From Nocardioides sp. cx-173 (GTDB lineage: Bacteria > Actinomycetota > Actinomycetes > Propionibacteriales > Nocardioidaceae), in assembly GCF_021117365.1 (NCBI RefSeq), contig NZ_CP088262.1:1612001-1676000 (forward strand): a stretch of DNA of 64,000 bases, written 5' to 3'. Both the position numbers and the translations under genes were made by a program. This document shows positions 27,095 through 35,612 of this stretch, in pieces. The stretch's first letter is position 1. The number at the start of each line of letters is the position of its first letter. The notes beneath the pieces are model-generated. The model worked only from the letters and a program-made list of their open reading frames with translations. It was not told the DNA's origin and made no database searches.

Positions 27095-28032
27095 GCCTGT
27101 CGTGCGGCATCGACGTCGGAGGCACCAAGATCGCGGGCGCCGTGGTCGACGCGAAGGGCGCCATCCTCGAGGAGGCGCGCGTCGAGTCGCCCGCGACCGA
27201 TCGCGAGGCCATCGAGGCCGCGATCGCGAGCCTGGTCGCCGACCTGCGCACCCGGCACGAGGTCGACAGCGTCGGGGTCGGCTTCGCCGGGTACGTCGAC
27301 GCCGGCCGCGCCCGGGTGCTGTTCGCCCCCAACCTCGCCATGCGCGACCTCGACCTGAAGCGCGAGCTCGAGGAGCAGGTCGGCGTGCCCGTGGTCATCG
27401 AGAACGACGCCAACTCCGCGGCGTGGGGCGAGTTCGCCTTCGGCGCCGCCGAGGACGTCGACGACCTGCTGATGGTCACCGTCGGCACGGGGGTCGGCGG
27501 TGGTCTGGTGCTGGGAGGGGAGCTCTACCGCGGCGCCTACGGCGTCGCCGCTGAGATCGGGCACCTGCGGGTTGTGCCGGACGGCCACCTGTGCGGCTGC
27601 GGAAATCGTGGGTGCCTGGAACAGTACGGAAGCGGGACGGCCCTGGTGCGTGAGGCCCGTACGGCGGCCGCGGGCGGCGCGGAGCAGGTGGAGTCGCTGC
27701 TGGCCCGCGCCGGCGGCGACCCGTCCGGGATCCACGGGGCGCTGATCACCGAGGCCGCCCGGGACGGCGACCCGTTCGCCGTCGACCTGCTGGCCTCGCT
27801 CGGGCGGTGGCTCGGCCACGGCATCGCCTCGCTGACCACCGTCCTCGATCCCGCCGCGGTCGTCATCGGCGGCGGCGTCAGCGAGGCCGGTGACCTCCTG
27901 CTCGACCCGCTGCGCGCCGCCTTCGAGTCCCAGCTCATCGCGCCCACCCACCGCCCCGTGGCCGAGATCCGCCTCGCGACGCTGGGCAACAAGGCCGGTG
28001 TCATCGGCGCGGCCGACCTGGCACGGCGGTGA
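27091..28032 (+). CDS. ROK-family sugar kinase (glucokinase-like) 1
   Basis: 313 residues. GIDVGGTKIAGAVVD is the phosphate-binding loop, ENDANSAAWGE carries the catalytic Asp, and HLCGCGNRGCLEQY is the ROK zinc motif with three Cys. LATLGNKAGVIGAADLAR ends the fold. Glucose or N-acetylglucosamine is the likely substrate. There is no DNA-binding domain, so it is an enzyme and not a ROK repressor. Overlapped on both sides by neighbours, it is in one transcription unit from the ArsA gene to the second ROK gene. Confidence 0.9.
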   Translation: MSLSCGIDVGGTKIAGAVVDAKGAILEEARVESPATDREAIEAAIASLVADLRTRHEVDSVGVGFAGYVDAGRARVLFAPNLAMRDLDLKRELEEQVGVPVVIENDANSAAWGEFAFGAAEDVDDLLMVTVGTGVGGGLVLGGELYRGAYGVAAEIGHLRVVPDGHLCGCGNRGCLEQYGSGTALVREARTAAAGGAEQVESLLARAGGDPSGIHGALITEAARDGDPFAVDLLASLGRWLGHGIASLTTVLDPAAVVIGGGVSEAGDLLLDPLRAAFESQLIAPTHRPVAEIRLATLGNKAGVIGAADLARR

Positions 28033-28922
28033 GCGCCCTCCACATCGGCGTCGATGTCGGGGGCACCAAGGTGCTGGCCGGCGAGGTGTCGGACCACGGC
28101 CAGATGCTGCGGACCGCGCGGCGGCGCACTCCCGGGCGGCAGGCGGAGCCCCGCGCCCTGGACGACGCGGTCACCGAGGCGGTCCTCGAGGTGGCCGACG
28201 GGCGCACCGTCGCCGCCGTGGGCCTCTCGGTCGCCGGCCTGGTCGACCTGACCCGGGGCCGGGTGCGCTTCTCCACCCACCTGCCGTGGCAGGAGGACGA
28301 CACCGCCGCCCGGCTGTCGGCGCGCTGGGGCGTGCCGGTGTTGCTCGACAACGACGTCTCCTGCGCGGCCGTGGCGGAGCTGGCCCACGGCCGCGGCCTG
28401 GCCCACCCCGACTTCCTGCTGGTCACCATCGGGACCGGCATCGGCGGTGCGATCGTGCACCGCGGCGAGCTGTGGCGCGGCGCCAACGGCATGGCGGGGG
28501 AGTTCGGGCACGTCCGGGTGGTGCCCGACGGCCGTGCCTGCGAGTGCGGCCTGCGCGGCTGCCTGGAGGAGTACGCCAGCGGCAACGCGCTGATGCGCCT
28601 GGCCGGCGACGCCTACGAGGACGGCGCGGCGATCACGGCGGCCGCCACCGGCGGTGACCCGGCGGCGATCCAGGCCCTGGCCTCCGTCGGCGACTGGTTC
28701 GGCGTCGGGCTGGCCGGGCTCGTCGGCTCGTTCGACCCGCCCGTCGTCGTGGTCGGGGGCGGGGTCTCCGACGCGGGTGAGCTGCTCCTCGGGCCGACCC
28801 GCGCCGCCCTCGAGCGCACCCTGGTCGGCGCCGGCCACCGGGACCTGCCGCAGGTCCTCGTCGCGTCCTGCGGGTCGGCGGCCGGCATGGTCGGGGCGGT
28901 GCGCATCGCGCGGACCGGCTAG
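28029..28922 (+). CDS. ROK-family sugar kinase 2, tandem paralogue
   Basis: 297 residues with the same layout: GVDVGGTKVLAGEV, LLDNDVSCAAVAE (Asp in place of the Glu of the usual END motif, and V-S in place of A-N), and ACECGLRGCLEEY. It overlaps the first ROK gene by four bases (GTGA), so this looks like an old tandem duplication. The changed residues next to the catalytic Asp suggest a different sugar. TAG stop is shared with the convergent gene in CTAG. Confidence 0.88.
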   Translation: MSALHIGVDVGGTKVLAGEVSDHGQMLRTARRRTPGRQAEPRALDDAVTEAVLEVADGRTVAAVGLSVAGLVDLTRGRVRFSTHLPWQEDDTAARLSARWGVPVLLDNDVSCAAVAELAHGRGLAHPDFLLVTIGTGIGGAIVHRGELWRGANGMAGEFGHVRVVPDGRACECGLRGCLEEYASGNALMRLAGDAYEDGAAITAAATGGDPAAIQALASVGDWFGVGLAGLVGSFDPPVVVVGGGVSDAGELLLGPTRAALERTLVGAGHRDLPQVLVASCGSAAGMVGAVRIARTG

Positions 28923-29332
28923 ACGACCGCGCCGTCGTCGTCGGGGTCGCGGGGGCCGCGGGGCATGAGCAGCACGAGGTAGAGGAAGCCGCCGACGAAC
29001 GCCGCCACGAGCAGGTAGGCCAGCAGCGGCGGCAGGTCGATGCCGGCGACCAGGCACACGAGCAGGATGGCCGGAGCCCCGAAGAGGCCGGCCCAGGCGA
29101 GCATCCGGTCGGGGGTGGTCGAGGGGACGGGCGGTGGCGGTGGGGGCACGAAGCGGTCCGAGGACCAGTCGGCGTCCGGGTACGGGTCGTCCCAGCTGGC
29201 CTCGCCCGCCGCCGGCTCCTCGGGTGCGGCGGCCGGCTCCGGCTCCGGCACCGGCTCGGGGTCCAGGTCGGCCCGGTCTCCGAAGTTCTCGACGATCGCG
29301 CGCCAGGCATCGTCGTCGTTGTCGCGCTGCAC
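28919..29332 (-). CDS. Small acidic membrane protein
   Basis: 137 residues: an acidic, proline-rich cytoplasmic N-terminus (DPEPVPEPEPAAAPEEPAA and a poly-Pro run) and two helices at the C-terminus (about 78-125). Similar proteins occur across Nocardioidaceae with no known role. Start is GTG; TAACCT at 29339-29344 lies 6 nt before it, and the TAA is the stop codon of the upstream hydrolase. Its own TAG stop overlaps that of the ROK gene. Confidence 0.7.
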   Translation of the reverse strand: MQRDNDDDAWRAIVENFGDRADLDPEPVPEPEPAAAPEEPAAGEASWDDPYPDADWSSDRFVPPPPPPVPSTTPDRMLAWAGLFGAPAILLVCLVAGIDLPPLLAYLLVAAFVGGFLYLVLLMPRGPRDPDDDGAVV

Positions 29333-29338
29333 GACTCG

Positions 29339-29344
29339 AGGTTA
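29339..29344 (-). promoter_or_regulatory. -10 element overlapping the upstream stop codon
   Basis: TAACCT, 6 nt before the GTG of the small membrane protein. Its first three bases are the TAA stop of the alpha/beta hydrolase gene on the same strand. Same arrangement as at 14686-14691. Confidence 0.5.
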
Positions 29345-30112
29345 CGCCGCGGTCGTCCTCGCCACGAACGCGGCGGACTCGTCGAAGATCCGCGGGGCGT
29401 CGTTGTCGAGCGTGGCCACGTGGTAGCTGTCGGTGAGCGTCACGACGGTCACGTCGCGCGAGGACACCTTGCCGGTGATCAGCGGCTGCGAGGCCTCGTC
29501 GACGACGTGGTCGACGGTGGAGCGCAGGTACAGGATCGGGCAGGTGACCTTGGGCAGGTCGGCCACCAGCGGCGGCCAGGCGCGCATGAGGGAGTGGATG
29601 GCCTTGAGCGGCGTGCGGTCGTAGCCGCGCTCGTCGGCCCCGGCCCTCTTGATGTCGTTGGCCAGCCCGGGGAAGGACGGCACGACGTGCTTGAGCACCG
29701 GCAGCAGCTTGACGTCGAGGCGCCTCGTGGCGACGGCGGGGTTGACCAGCACCAGCCCCGACACCTGGTCGGCGTGGTCGGCGGCCAGGCGCAGGGAGAG
29801 GGCGCCGCCCATCGAGAGCCCGCCGACCACGACCGCGTCGTTCTCCAGGCAGAGCGCGTCGAAGGCGCGGGTCAGCTCGCCGTACCAGTCGTCCCAGGTC
29901 GTGGTGTTGCACTCCTGCCAGGTGGTGCCGTGGCCCGGCAGCCGCGGCACCGACACGGCGTACCCGAGTGCCCCGAGGTGCTCGCCCCACGGCTTGATCG
30001 ACGCGGGCTGGCCGGTGAACCCGTGGCTGAGCAGCACGCCGACGCGGCGCCCGCCGGTCAGCTCCGGCTGCGCCGCGATCCTCAGTGGCGAGGCGAGGGG
30101 GTCGGTCGTCAT
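29342..30112 (-). CDS. Alpha/beta hydrolase (carboxylesterase/monoacylglycerol lipase-like)
   Basis: 256 residues from ATG 30112. The oxyanion loop is LLSHGFTGQPASIKPW, the nucleophile elbow GGLSMGG, the acid in LRSTVDHVV and the catalytic His in TDSYHVATLD: the pattern of the Est30/bacterial monoacylglycerol lipase group. It probably hydrolyses short-chain or monoacyl esters. CACAAT lies 7 nt before the ATG, a weak leaderless-type -10. It is divergent from the PlsC-type acyltransferase, which suits a shared lipid context. Confidence 0.88.
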   Translation of the reverse strand: MTTDPLASPLRIAAQPELTGGRRVGVLLSHGFTGQPASIKPWGEHLGALGYAVSVPRLPGHGTTWQECNTTTWDDWYGELTRAFDALCLENDAVVVGGLSMGGALSLRLAADHADQVSGLVLVNPAVATRRLDVKLLPVLKHVVPSFPGLANDIKRAGADERGYDRTPLKAIHSLMRAWPPLVADLPKVTCPILYLRSTVDHVVDEASQPLITGKVSSRDVTVVTLTDSYHVATLDNDAPRIFDESAAFVARTTAA

Positions 30113-30142
30113 GGCGCCGATTGTGCACCACCTCGGGGTGTT

Positions 30143-30163
30143 GCGGCTGTAGGTCACAGCCGC
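30143..30163. promoter_or_regulatory. 21-bp palindrome in divergent promoter
   Basis: Perfect arms GCGGCTGT and ACAGCCGC around AGGTC, 31 bp from the hydrolase start and about 10 bp before a candidate -10 (TACGCT, 30174-30179) for the acyltransferase. The position over the -35 region suits an operator controlling both genes. Confidence 0.5.
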
Positions 30164-30231
30164 CGGCAGGGACTACGCTGCCCCCAGGTCCGGGCCAGCC
30201 GCCGGGGTCGGCGATGAGGAAGGGTGCTTCG

Positions 30232-30984
30232 TTGTTCTACTGGTTCCTCAAGTGGGTCGCGCTGGGCCCGCTGCTGCGCGTCGTGTTCCGCCCGCAGGTG
30301 GAGGGAGCCGAGCACGTGCCCGAGGTGGGCCCGGCGATCCTCGCGAGCAACCACCTCTCCTATGCCGACTGGCTGTTCATGCCGCTCACGCTCCCGCGTC
30401 GAGTGACGTTCGTGGCCAAGGCGGAGTACTTCACGAGCCCGGGCATCAAGGGCTGGTTCCAGAAGCTGTTCTTCTCCGGCGCGGGGCAGGTCCCCATCGA
30501 CCGCTCCAGCGCCTCCGCGGCCGAGGGCGCCCTGTCGTCGGCGAAGCGGATCCTCGAGGAGGGCGACCTGTTCGGGATCTATCCCGAGGGCACCCGCTCC
30601 CACGACGGCCGGCTCTACCGCGGCAAGACCGGGGTCGCCCGGCTCGCCCTGGAGACCGGGGTCCCCGTGATCCCCGTCGCCGTGGTCGGCACCGACGTCG
30701 TGGCGCCCCCGGGCAAGACCTTCGGGTCGTTCACCCGACCGGTCGTGCGCTTCGGCAGGCCGCTCGACTTCTCCCGCTACGCGGGCCTGGAGAACGACCG
30801 CTACATCCTGCGCTCGATCACCGACGAGATCATGTACGAGATCATGCGGCTCTCCGGCCAGGAGTACGTCGACATGTACGCCAGCCGCGCCAAGGAGGAG
30901 TCCAAGCGGCTCGAGGCCGAGGCCAAGGCGAAGGCGGACTCGATCTCGCCCCGTGACGGCGACGAGCAGAAGAAGGCGTCCTGA
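30232..30984 (+). CDS. PlsC-type 1-acylglycerol-3-phosphate acyltransferase
   Basis: About 250 residues. Acyltransferase motifs: block I NHLSYAD (catalytic His and Asp), block II near GAGQVPIDRSS, block III YPEGTRS, block IV VPVIPVAVVG. It would acylate lysophosphatidate or a related acceptor at the membrane. I prefer TTG 30232 because GAGGAAGGG lies 7 nt before it and the protein then starts at the usual LFYWFLKW; an ATG at 30214 (6 codons longer) lies inside that ribosome site and has none of its own. The C-terminal 30 residues are a charged helix. Confidence 0.9.
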   Translation: MFYWFLKWVALGPLLRVVFRPQVEGAEHVPEVGPAILASNHLSYADWLFMPLTLPRRVTFVAKAEYFTSPGIKGWFQKLFFSGAGQVPIDRSSASAAEGALSSAKRILEEGDLFGIYPEGTRSHDGRLYRGKTGVARLALETGVPVIPVAVVGTDVVAPPGKTFGSFTRPVVRFGRPLDFSRYAGLENDRYILRSITDEIMYEIMRLSGQEYVDMYASRAKEESKRLEAEAKAKADSISPRDGDEQKKAS

Positions 30985-31058
30985 CCCAGCTGCGGCTCTG
31001 GACCCGCCCGGCGCTCGACGTCGAGGACCGGCTGTTCCGGGCGCTGGGCATCCTGCGG

Positions 31059-32123
31059 GTGGTGCTGCTGGTCTACGCCCTCGCGCTGAACCTCTACCGC
31101 GCCGACGGCTTCGACCACCCGCGATGGGCGCTGGTCTGCGCCGCGGTCATGGTGGTCTGGACGGGCGTGACGCTGAGGGCCTACGCGGACCCGGCGCGCC
31201 GTACCCGCCGGCTGCTGGGCGCCGACCTGGCGGTGACCGTGGCGCTGCTCGCGGTGACGCCGCTGGTGAAGGGGGAGTGGTTCAACGCCTCGATCCCCGG
31301 CTTCTGGGTCGCGTGCCCGATCTTCGCCTGGGCGATCCACCACCACTGGCGCGGCGGGCTGTTCGCCTCGGTCTGCGTGGCCGGGGTCGACGCCGCGGTC
31401 CGCGAGGACCTGACGCAGACCAACTACGCCAACATCTTCCTGCTGCTGGTCGCGGGGCCCATCGTGGGCTTCCTGTGCGAGTCGCTGCAGCTCATGGCGC
31501 GTGAGCGCGACGAGGCCCAGCGCGCCGCCCTCGCCGAGGCCGAGCGCGCCCGCCTGGCCCGCACCGTGCACGACGGGGTGCTCCAGGTGCTCGCGCTCGT
31601 CCAGCGCCGCGGAGCGGAGCTGGGCGGGGAGGCGGCCGACCTGGGGCGTCTGGCCGGAGAGCAGGAGCAGGTGCTGCGCACCCTGATCCGCTCCCAGGAC
31701 GCCGTCTCCTCGACCGCGCCCGACGCGACCGCCGACCTCGCCGCCGCACTCGCCGAGCTCGGCGCGCGGGGCCACGTCACCGTCGCCACGCCCGGTACGC
31801 CGGTCGAGCTGCCCGCCGCGGTGGTCGCCGAGCTGCGGGCGGTCGTCTCCGCCTGCCTGGACAACGTGGCCGTCCACGTCGGCGCCGACGCCCCGGCGTG
31901 GGTGCTCCTGGAGGCGCTGCCCGAGCGGATCGAGGTCTCGGTCCGCGACGAGGGACCCGGCATCCCGGCCGGCCGGCTCGAGGACGCGGCCCGCGAGGGC
32001 CGGCTGGGGGTCCGCGAGTCGATCTGCGGGCGCATGGCCGACCTCGGCGGCACCGCCGAGCTCACGACCGGCTCGTTCGGCACCGAGTGGGAGCTGGTCG
32101 TGCCGCGGACCCAGCCGGGCTAA
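31059..32123 (+). CDS. MacS-type sensor histidine kinase (start probably further upstream)
   Basis: 355 residues from the first standard start (GTG 31059), but this cuts into the first membrane helix ([16 protein letters not shown]). The frame is open back to 30957, and the only plausible start there is CTG 30981, overlapping the acyltransferase stop (CTGA). About five helices, then a linker, a HisKA_3 domain with the phospho-His in [15 protein letters not shown], and an HATPase with NVAVHVG and VRDEGPGIP. Its likely partner is the regulator at 34935, split off by the ABC transporter genes. TAA stop overlaps the convergent stop. Confidence 0.85.
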   Translation: MVLLVYALALNLYRADGFDHPRWALVCAAVMVVWTGVTLRAYADPARRTRRLLGADLAVTVALLAVTPLVKGEWFNASIPGFWVACPIFAWAIHHHWRGGLFASVCVAGVDAAVREDLTQTNYANIFLLLVAGPIVGFLCESLQLMARERDEAQRAALAEAERARLARTVHDGVLQVLALVQRRGAELGGEAADLGRLAGEQEQVLRTLIRSQDAVSSTAPDATADLAAALAELGARGHVTVATPGTPVELPAAVVAELRAVVSACLDNVAVHVGADAPAWVLLEALPERIEVSVRDEGPGIPAGRLEDAAREGRLGVRESICGRMADLGGTAELTTGSFGTEWELVVPRTQPG

Positions 32124-32887
32124 CGGGCCTCGAGCACCCTGCGCAGGAACTGCTGCGTGCGCTCGTGCCGCGGCTCGACGAGGACCTCCGCGCCGCCCCG
32201 CTCGGCGATGACCCCGCCGTCCATGAAGAGCACCTGGTCGGCGACCTCGCGCGCGAAGCGCACCTCATGGGTGACGATCACCATCGTCCAGCCCTCCTCG
32301 GACAGGTCCCGGATGACGCCGAGCACCTCACCGACCAGCTCGGGGTCCAGAGCCGAGGTCGGCTCGTCGAGGAGCACGACGTCCGGCTTGAGCGCGAGCG
32401 CCCGGGCGATGCCCACGCGTTGCTGCTGGCCGCCCGACAGGTCGGCGGGATGGGCGTCCTCGCGACCCGCGAGACCCACCTGCTCCAGCAGCTGCCGGGC
32501 GTCGGCCACGGCCTCCTCCTCGGGGCGACCCTGCACCTGGACCGGTCCCTCGATCAGGTTGCCGAGCACGGTCTTGTGGGGGAAGAGGTTGTGGGACTGG
32601 AAGACCATCCCGCTGCGCGCCCGCAGCGTCCGGATCTGCCGGCGCCGCGTGGCCTTGTCGCTCGGCAGCTCGCGGAAGTCAACCGCGGCGTCCCCGATGC
32701 GCACCAACCCCGCGTCGGGGGTCTCCAGCACGTTGAGGGAGCGGAGCACGGTGGTCTTGCCGCACCCGGACGGGCCGAGCAGCACGGTGGCGGTGCCTGA
32801 GTCGGCGGTGAAGTCCACGCCCTTCAGCACCGGGGTGTCCCCGAACGACTTCGTGAGGCCGCGGACCTCGATCAGCGGGGTGCTCAT
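32120..32887 (-). CDS. Polar amino-acid ABC transporter, ATP-binding protein
   Basis: 255 residues. Walker [11 protein letters not shown]-loop [14 protein letters not shown], signature [15 protein letters not shown], Walker [15 protein letters not shown], switch His VTHEVRF: a GlnQ/HisP-type ATPase for amino acid import. ATG overlaps the stop of the fused binding protein-permease gene (ATGA). Confidence 0.95.
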   Translation of the reverse strand: MSTPLIEVRGLTKSFGDTPVLKGVDFTADSGTATVLLGPSGCGKTTVLRSLNVLETPDAGLVRIGDAAVDFRELPSDKATRRRQIRTLRARSGMVFQSHNLFPHKTVLGNLIEGPVQVQGRPEEEAVADARQLLEQVGLAGREDAHPADLSGGQQQRVGIARALALKPDVVLLDEPTSALDPELVGEVLGVIRDLSEEGWTMVIVTHEVRFAREVADQVLFMDGGVIAERGGAEVLVEPRHERTQQFLRRVLEAR

Positions 32888-34365
32888 ACGGCGTACCTTC
32901 CCAGTCGCTTCTCCAGGGCGTTCTGCCCGATCGACAGGGCGAAGCAGATGACCCAGTAGTACAGGGCGGCGAAGATGTAGAGCGGCATGAACTCGCCGCT
33001 GAACGCCGCGGCGTTCTGCGCCTCGCGGAACAGGTCGGTCACCAGCACGACCGACACCAGCGAGGTGTCCTTGACCAGCGACAGCAGCGTGTTGGACAGC
33101 GGCGGGACGGCGATCCGCGCGGCCTGGGGCAGCACGATCCGGCGCATCGCCTGCCAGCGCTCCATGCCGATGGTGGTCGCCGCCTCGAGCTGGCCACGCG
33201 GCACCGACAGGATCGAGGCGCGGATGATCTCGGCGGCGTACCCGCCGACGTTGAGGCTCAGCGCCAGGCACGCCGCGAGGAACCCAGGTAGCGTCAGCCC
33301 GATCTGGGAGAAGCCGTAGAAGAAGATGAACAGCTGGACCAGCAGCGGGGTGCCGCGGATCAACGAGATGTAGAAGCGGGCCGGGGCGCTCAGCAGCGGC
33401 GACGCCGACATCCGGGCCAGCGCCACCCCGAGTCCGATCAGCAGCCCGGCGGCGAAGCTGATGACCGTCAGCGGGATGGTGCCCTGGATCGCGCCGCGCA
33501 CCATCGGCCAGGCGGCGTCCTGGAGCACTCCCACCCAGCTCCGGCTGTCGCGGTCCCTGGCGACGTCGACCTCGTCGGGGTCCGCCACCGAGACGTCGGC
33601 TCCGAAGTACTCCTCGGAGATCTCCGCGAGCGTGCCGTCGGCGCCGAGCCGCGCGAGCGCCCGGTCGGCCTGGTCGCGCAGGGCGGCGTCGTCCTTGCGG
33701 AAGACCAGCGCCTGCTGGCTGATCTCCTCGCCGGCGTTCCCGGAGATCTTGATGTCGTCGGACCCGGTCGAGGCGAGGTAGTCGAGCACGGCGATGTTGT
33801 CGTTGACGATGACGTCGACGCGCCCCTGCACGAGCAGCTCGGCGGCCTGGGCGAAGCCCTCCACCGACTGCACCTTCGCTCCGGCGTCGCGCGCGACCTG
33901 GGCCCAGTTGCTGGTCTCGGACTGGGCCGCGGTTCGGCCCTTCAGGTCCTCGAGCGTCGTGATGTCGTCGGTGCCGGCGGCGGTCACGATGACCCCGCGC
34001 GAGTAGGTGTAGGGGCGGGTGAACAGGTAGCGCGCCTCGCGCTCGGGGTTGATCGTCACCTGGTTGGCGATGACGTCGATCCGGTCGGCGTCCAGCGCCG
34101 GGAAGAGCGCGTCGAACGTCGACTGCACGTACTCCGGCTCGCCCCAGCCCGCCTCCTCGGCGACCGCGCTCATCACCTCGATGTCGTAGCCGGTGAGCTC
34201 CTCGGTGCGCGGGTCGACGAACGTGAACGGCGGGTAGGTGCCCTCGGTGCCGACCCGCAGCACCCGGCCGTCGTCGTCCGCGGCCGCCTGGGGGAGCGGG
34301 AGCAGCGCGCCGAGCCCGAGCAGTGCGCCCAGGATGGCCAGGACCCGGATCCTCGTCTTCACCAC
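32884..34365 (-). CDS. Fused substrate-binding protein and permease of amino-acid ABC transporter
   Basis: 493 residues. Signal peptide (1-29), then a family 3 solute-binding domain (about 36-265: [41 protein letters not shown]), then a permease domain with about five helices (about 290-490) containing the HisM-type EAA loop ([22 protein letters not shown]). Usually these are separate proteins; the fusion tethers the receptor outside the membrane. Glutamine, glutamate or another polar amino acid is likely. The operon is complete with the ATPase. Confidence 0.94.
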   Translation of the reverse strand: MVKTRIRVLAILGALLGLGALLPLPQAAADDDGRVLRVGTEGTYPPFTFVDPRTEELTGYDIEVMSAVAEEAGWGEPEYVQSTFDALFPALDADRIDVIANQVTINPEREARYLFTRPYTYSRGVIVTAAGTDDITTLEDLKGRTAAQSETSNWAQVARDAGAKVQSVEGFAQAAELLVQGRVDVIVNDNIAVLDYLASTGSDDIKISGNAGEEISQQALVFRKDDAALRDQADRALARLGADGTLAEISEEYFGADVSVADPDEVDVARDRDSRSWVGVLQDAAWPMVRGAIQGTIPLTVISFAAGLLIGLGVALARMSASPLLSAPARFYISLIRGTPLLVQLFIFFYGFSQIGLTLPGFLAACLALSLNVGGYAAEIIRASILSVPRGQLEAATTIGMERWQAMRRIVLPQAARIAVPPLSNTLLSLVKDTSLVSVVLVTDLFREAQNAAAFSGEFMPLYIFAALYYWVICFALSIGQNALEKRLGRYAV

Positions 34366-34412
34366 GGCAGCGTGCCACGAGCAGGTGGCCCGTCTCGACC
34401 TAGGCTCCCCCT

Positions 34413-34916
34413 GTGACCATCCACAGCACGCACCCGTTCGCCGACGCCGACCCCGATCCGGTACGCCGGCTGCGGGGCCGCCTCGGCGGTGCGGTCAGCC
34501 TGTGGACGGCCGGGGCGGGCCGGGACCGCTCCGGACTCACCGTGACCTCGCTGATGCTGGCCAACGGCGAGCCGGCCCACGTCCTCGCGCTGCTCGACCC
34601 GGACGCCGACCTCACCGAGCGCCTGCTGGAGACCGGTCGCGGCGTCGTGCAGCTGCTGTCGTGGCCGGACCGCGACCTGGCCGACGCCTTCGCCGGCACC
34701 GCCCCCGCTCCGGGCGGCCCGTTCCGGATGGGCGCCTTCGAGGAGACCGAGTGGGGCCCGCGGCTCGCCTCGAGCGGGACCTGGGCCGCCGTGAGCCTGG
34801 CCGACAGCCGCGAGGTCGGCTGGTCGCTGGAGGTCACCTGCCGGCTCGACTCGCTCGCGGTGGGCGAGGACGACGCGCCGCTGCTGCACCGGCGCGGGCG
34901 CTACCTGCGCCCGTAG
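34413..34916 (+). CDS. Flavin reductase-like FMN-binding split-barrel protein
   Basis: 167 residues. DRSGLTVTSLMLANGEPAHV (with the family's SGLTVTS element) and HVLALLDPDADLTERLLETG, FRMGAFEETEWGPRLASSG resemble the flavin reductase domain family. It may bind FMN. Start is GTG with TAGGCT at 34401-34406, 6 nt before it. It lies 18 bp before the response regulator and is probably cotranscribed or independently leaderless. Confidence 0.75.
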   Translation: MTIHSTHPFADADPDPVRRLRGRLGGAVSLWTAGAGRDRSGLTVTSLMLANGEPAHVLALLDPDADLTERLLETGRGVVQLLSWPDRDLADAFAGTAPAPGGPFRMGAFEETEWGPRLASSGTWAAVSLADSREVGWSLEVTCRLDSLAVGEDDAPLLHRRGRYLRP

Positions 34917-34934
34917 TCCTCTAGGGTCCAGCCC

Positions 34935-35600
34935 ATGACCTCGGAGACCGACCAGCCGCCGACCCGGGTGATGGTCGTCGACGACCACCCCATGTGGCGC
35001 GACGCCGTGGAGCGCGACCTGCAGGCCGCGGGCTTCGACGTGGTGGGCGTCGCGAGCAGCGGCTCGGAGGCGCTGGCCCGCTTCCCGGCCTGCCGGCCGC
35101 AGGTGGTCGTGCTCGACCTGCAGATCCCCGAGCCCAACGGCGTCGCGGTGACCGCCGAGGTGCTCCGGCAGGACCCGGCCGCGCGGGTGCTGATCCTCTC
35201 GGCGTCCGGGGAGCAGGCCGACGTGCTCGAGGCGGTCAAGGCGGGGGCGACCGGCTACCTGGTCAAGTCGGCCTCGCGCGAGGAGCTCCTGAGCGCCCTA
35301 CGGCGGGTGGCCGCGGGCGACACGGTCTTCACCCCCGGGCTGGCCGGGCTGGTGCTGGGGGAGTTCCGGCGGCTGCTGGAGCCGGTCGAGGACCCGCTGC
35401 GGCCGCGGCTGACCGAGCGGGAGACCGAGATCCTCAAGATGGTCGCGAAGGGCATGTCCTACAAGCAGATCGCCGAGCGCCTCGTGCTCTCGCACCGCAC
35501 CGTCCAGAACCACGTCCAGAACACGCTGCGCAAGCTGCAGATGCACAACCGCGTCGAGCTCACCCGCTGGGCGATCGCGCAGGGGCTGGACGAGGACTGA
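34935..35600 (+). CDS. LuxR/NarL-family response regulator (MacR-like)
   Basis: 221 residues: receiver domain with D16, D17, phosphoacceptor D61 and K111, and LuxR helix-turn-helix (about 155-215; TERETEILKMVAKGMSYKQ, SHRTVQNHVQNTLRKLQ). TAGGGT at 34922-34927 lies 7 nt before the ATG, so it is probably leaderless. The MacS-type kinase upstream at 31059 is its likely partner. Confidence 0.93.
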   Translation: MTSETDQPPTRVMVVDDHPMWRDAVERDLQAAGFDVVGVASSGSEALARFPACRPQVVVLDLQIPEPNGVAVTAEVLRQDPAARVLILSASGEQADVLEAVKAGATGYLVKSASREELLSALRRVAAGDTVFTPGLAGLVLGEFRRLLEPVEDPLRPRLTERETEILKMVAKGMSYKQIAERLVLSHRTVQNHVQNTLRKLQMHNRVELTRWAIAQGLDED

Positions 35601-35612
35601 GCGGGCTCGCGC

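Noticed and set aside
27537..30131. 864-codon reverse ORF across the ROK genes and hydrolase
   Set aside because: Shadow frame; crosses three real genes with known motifs.
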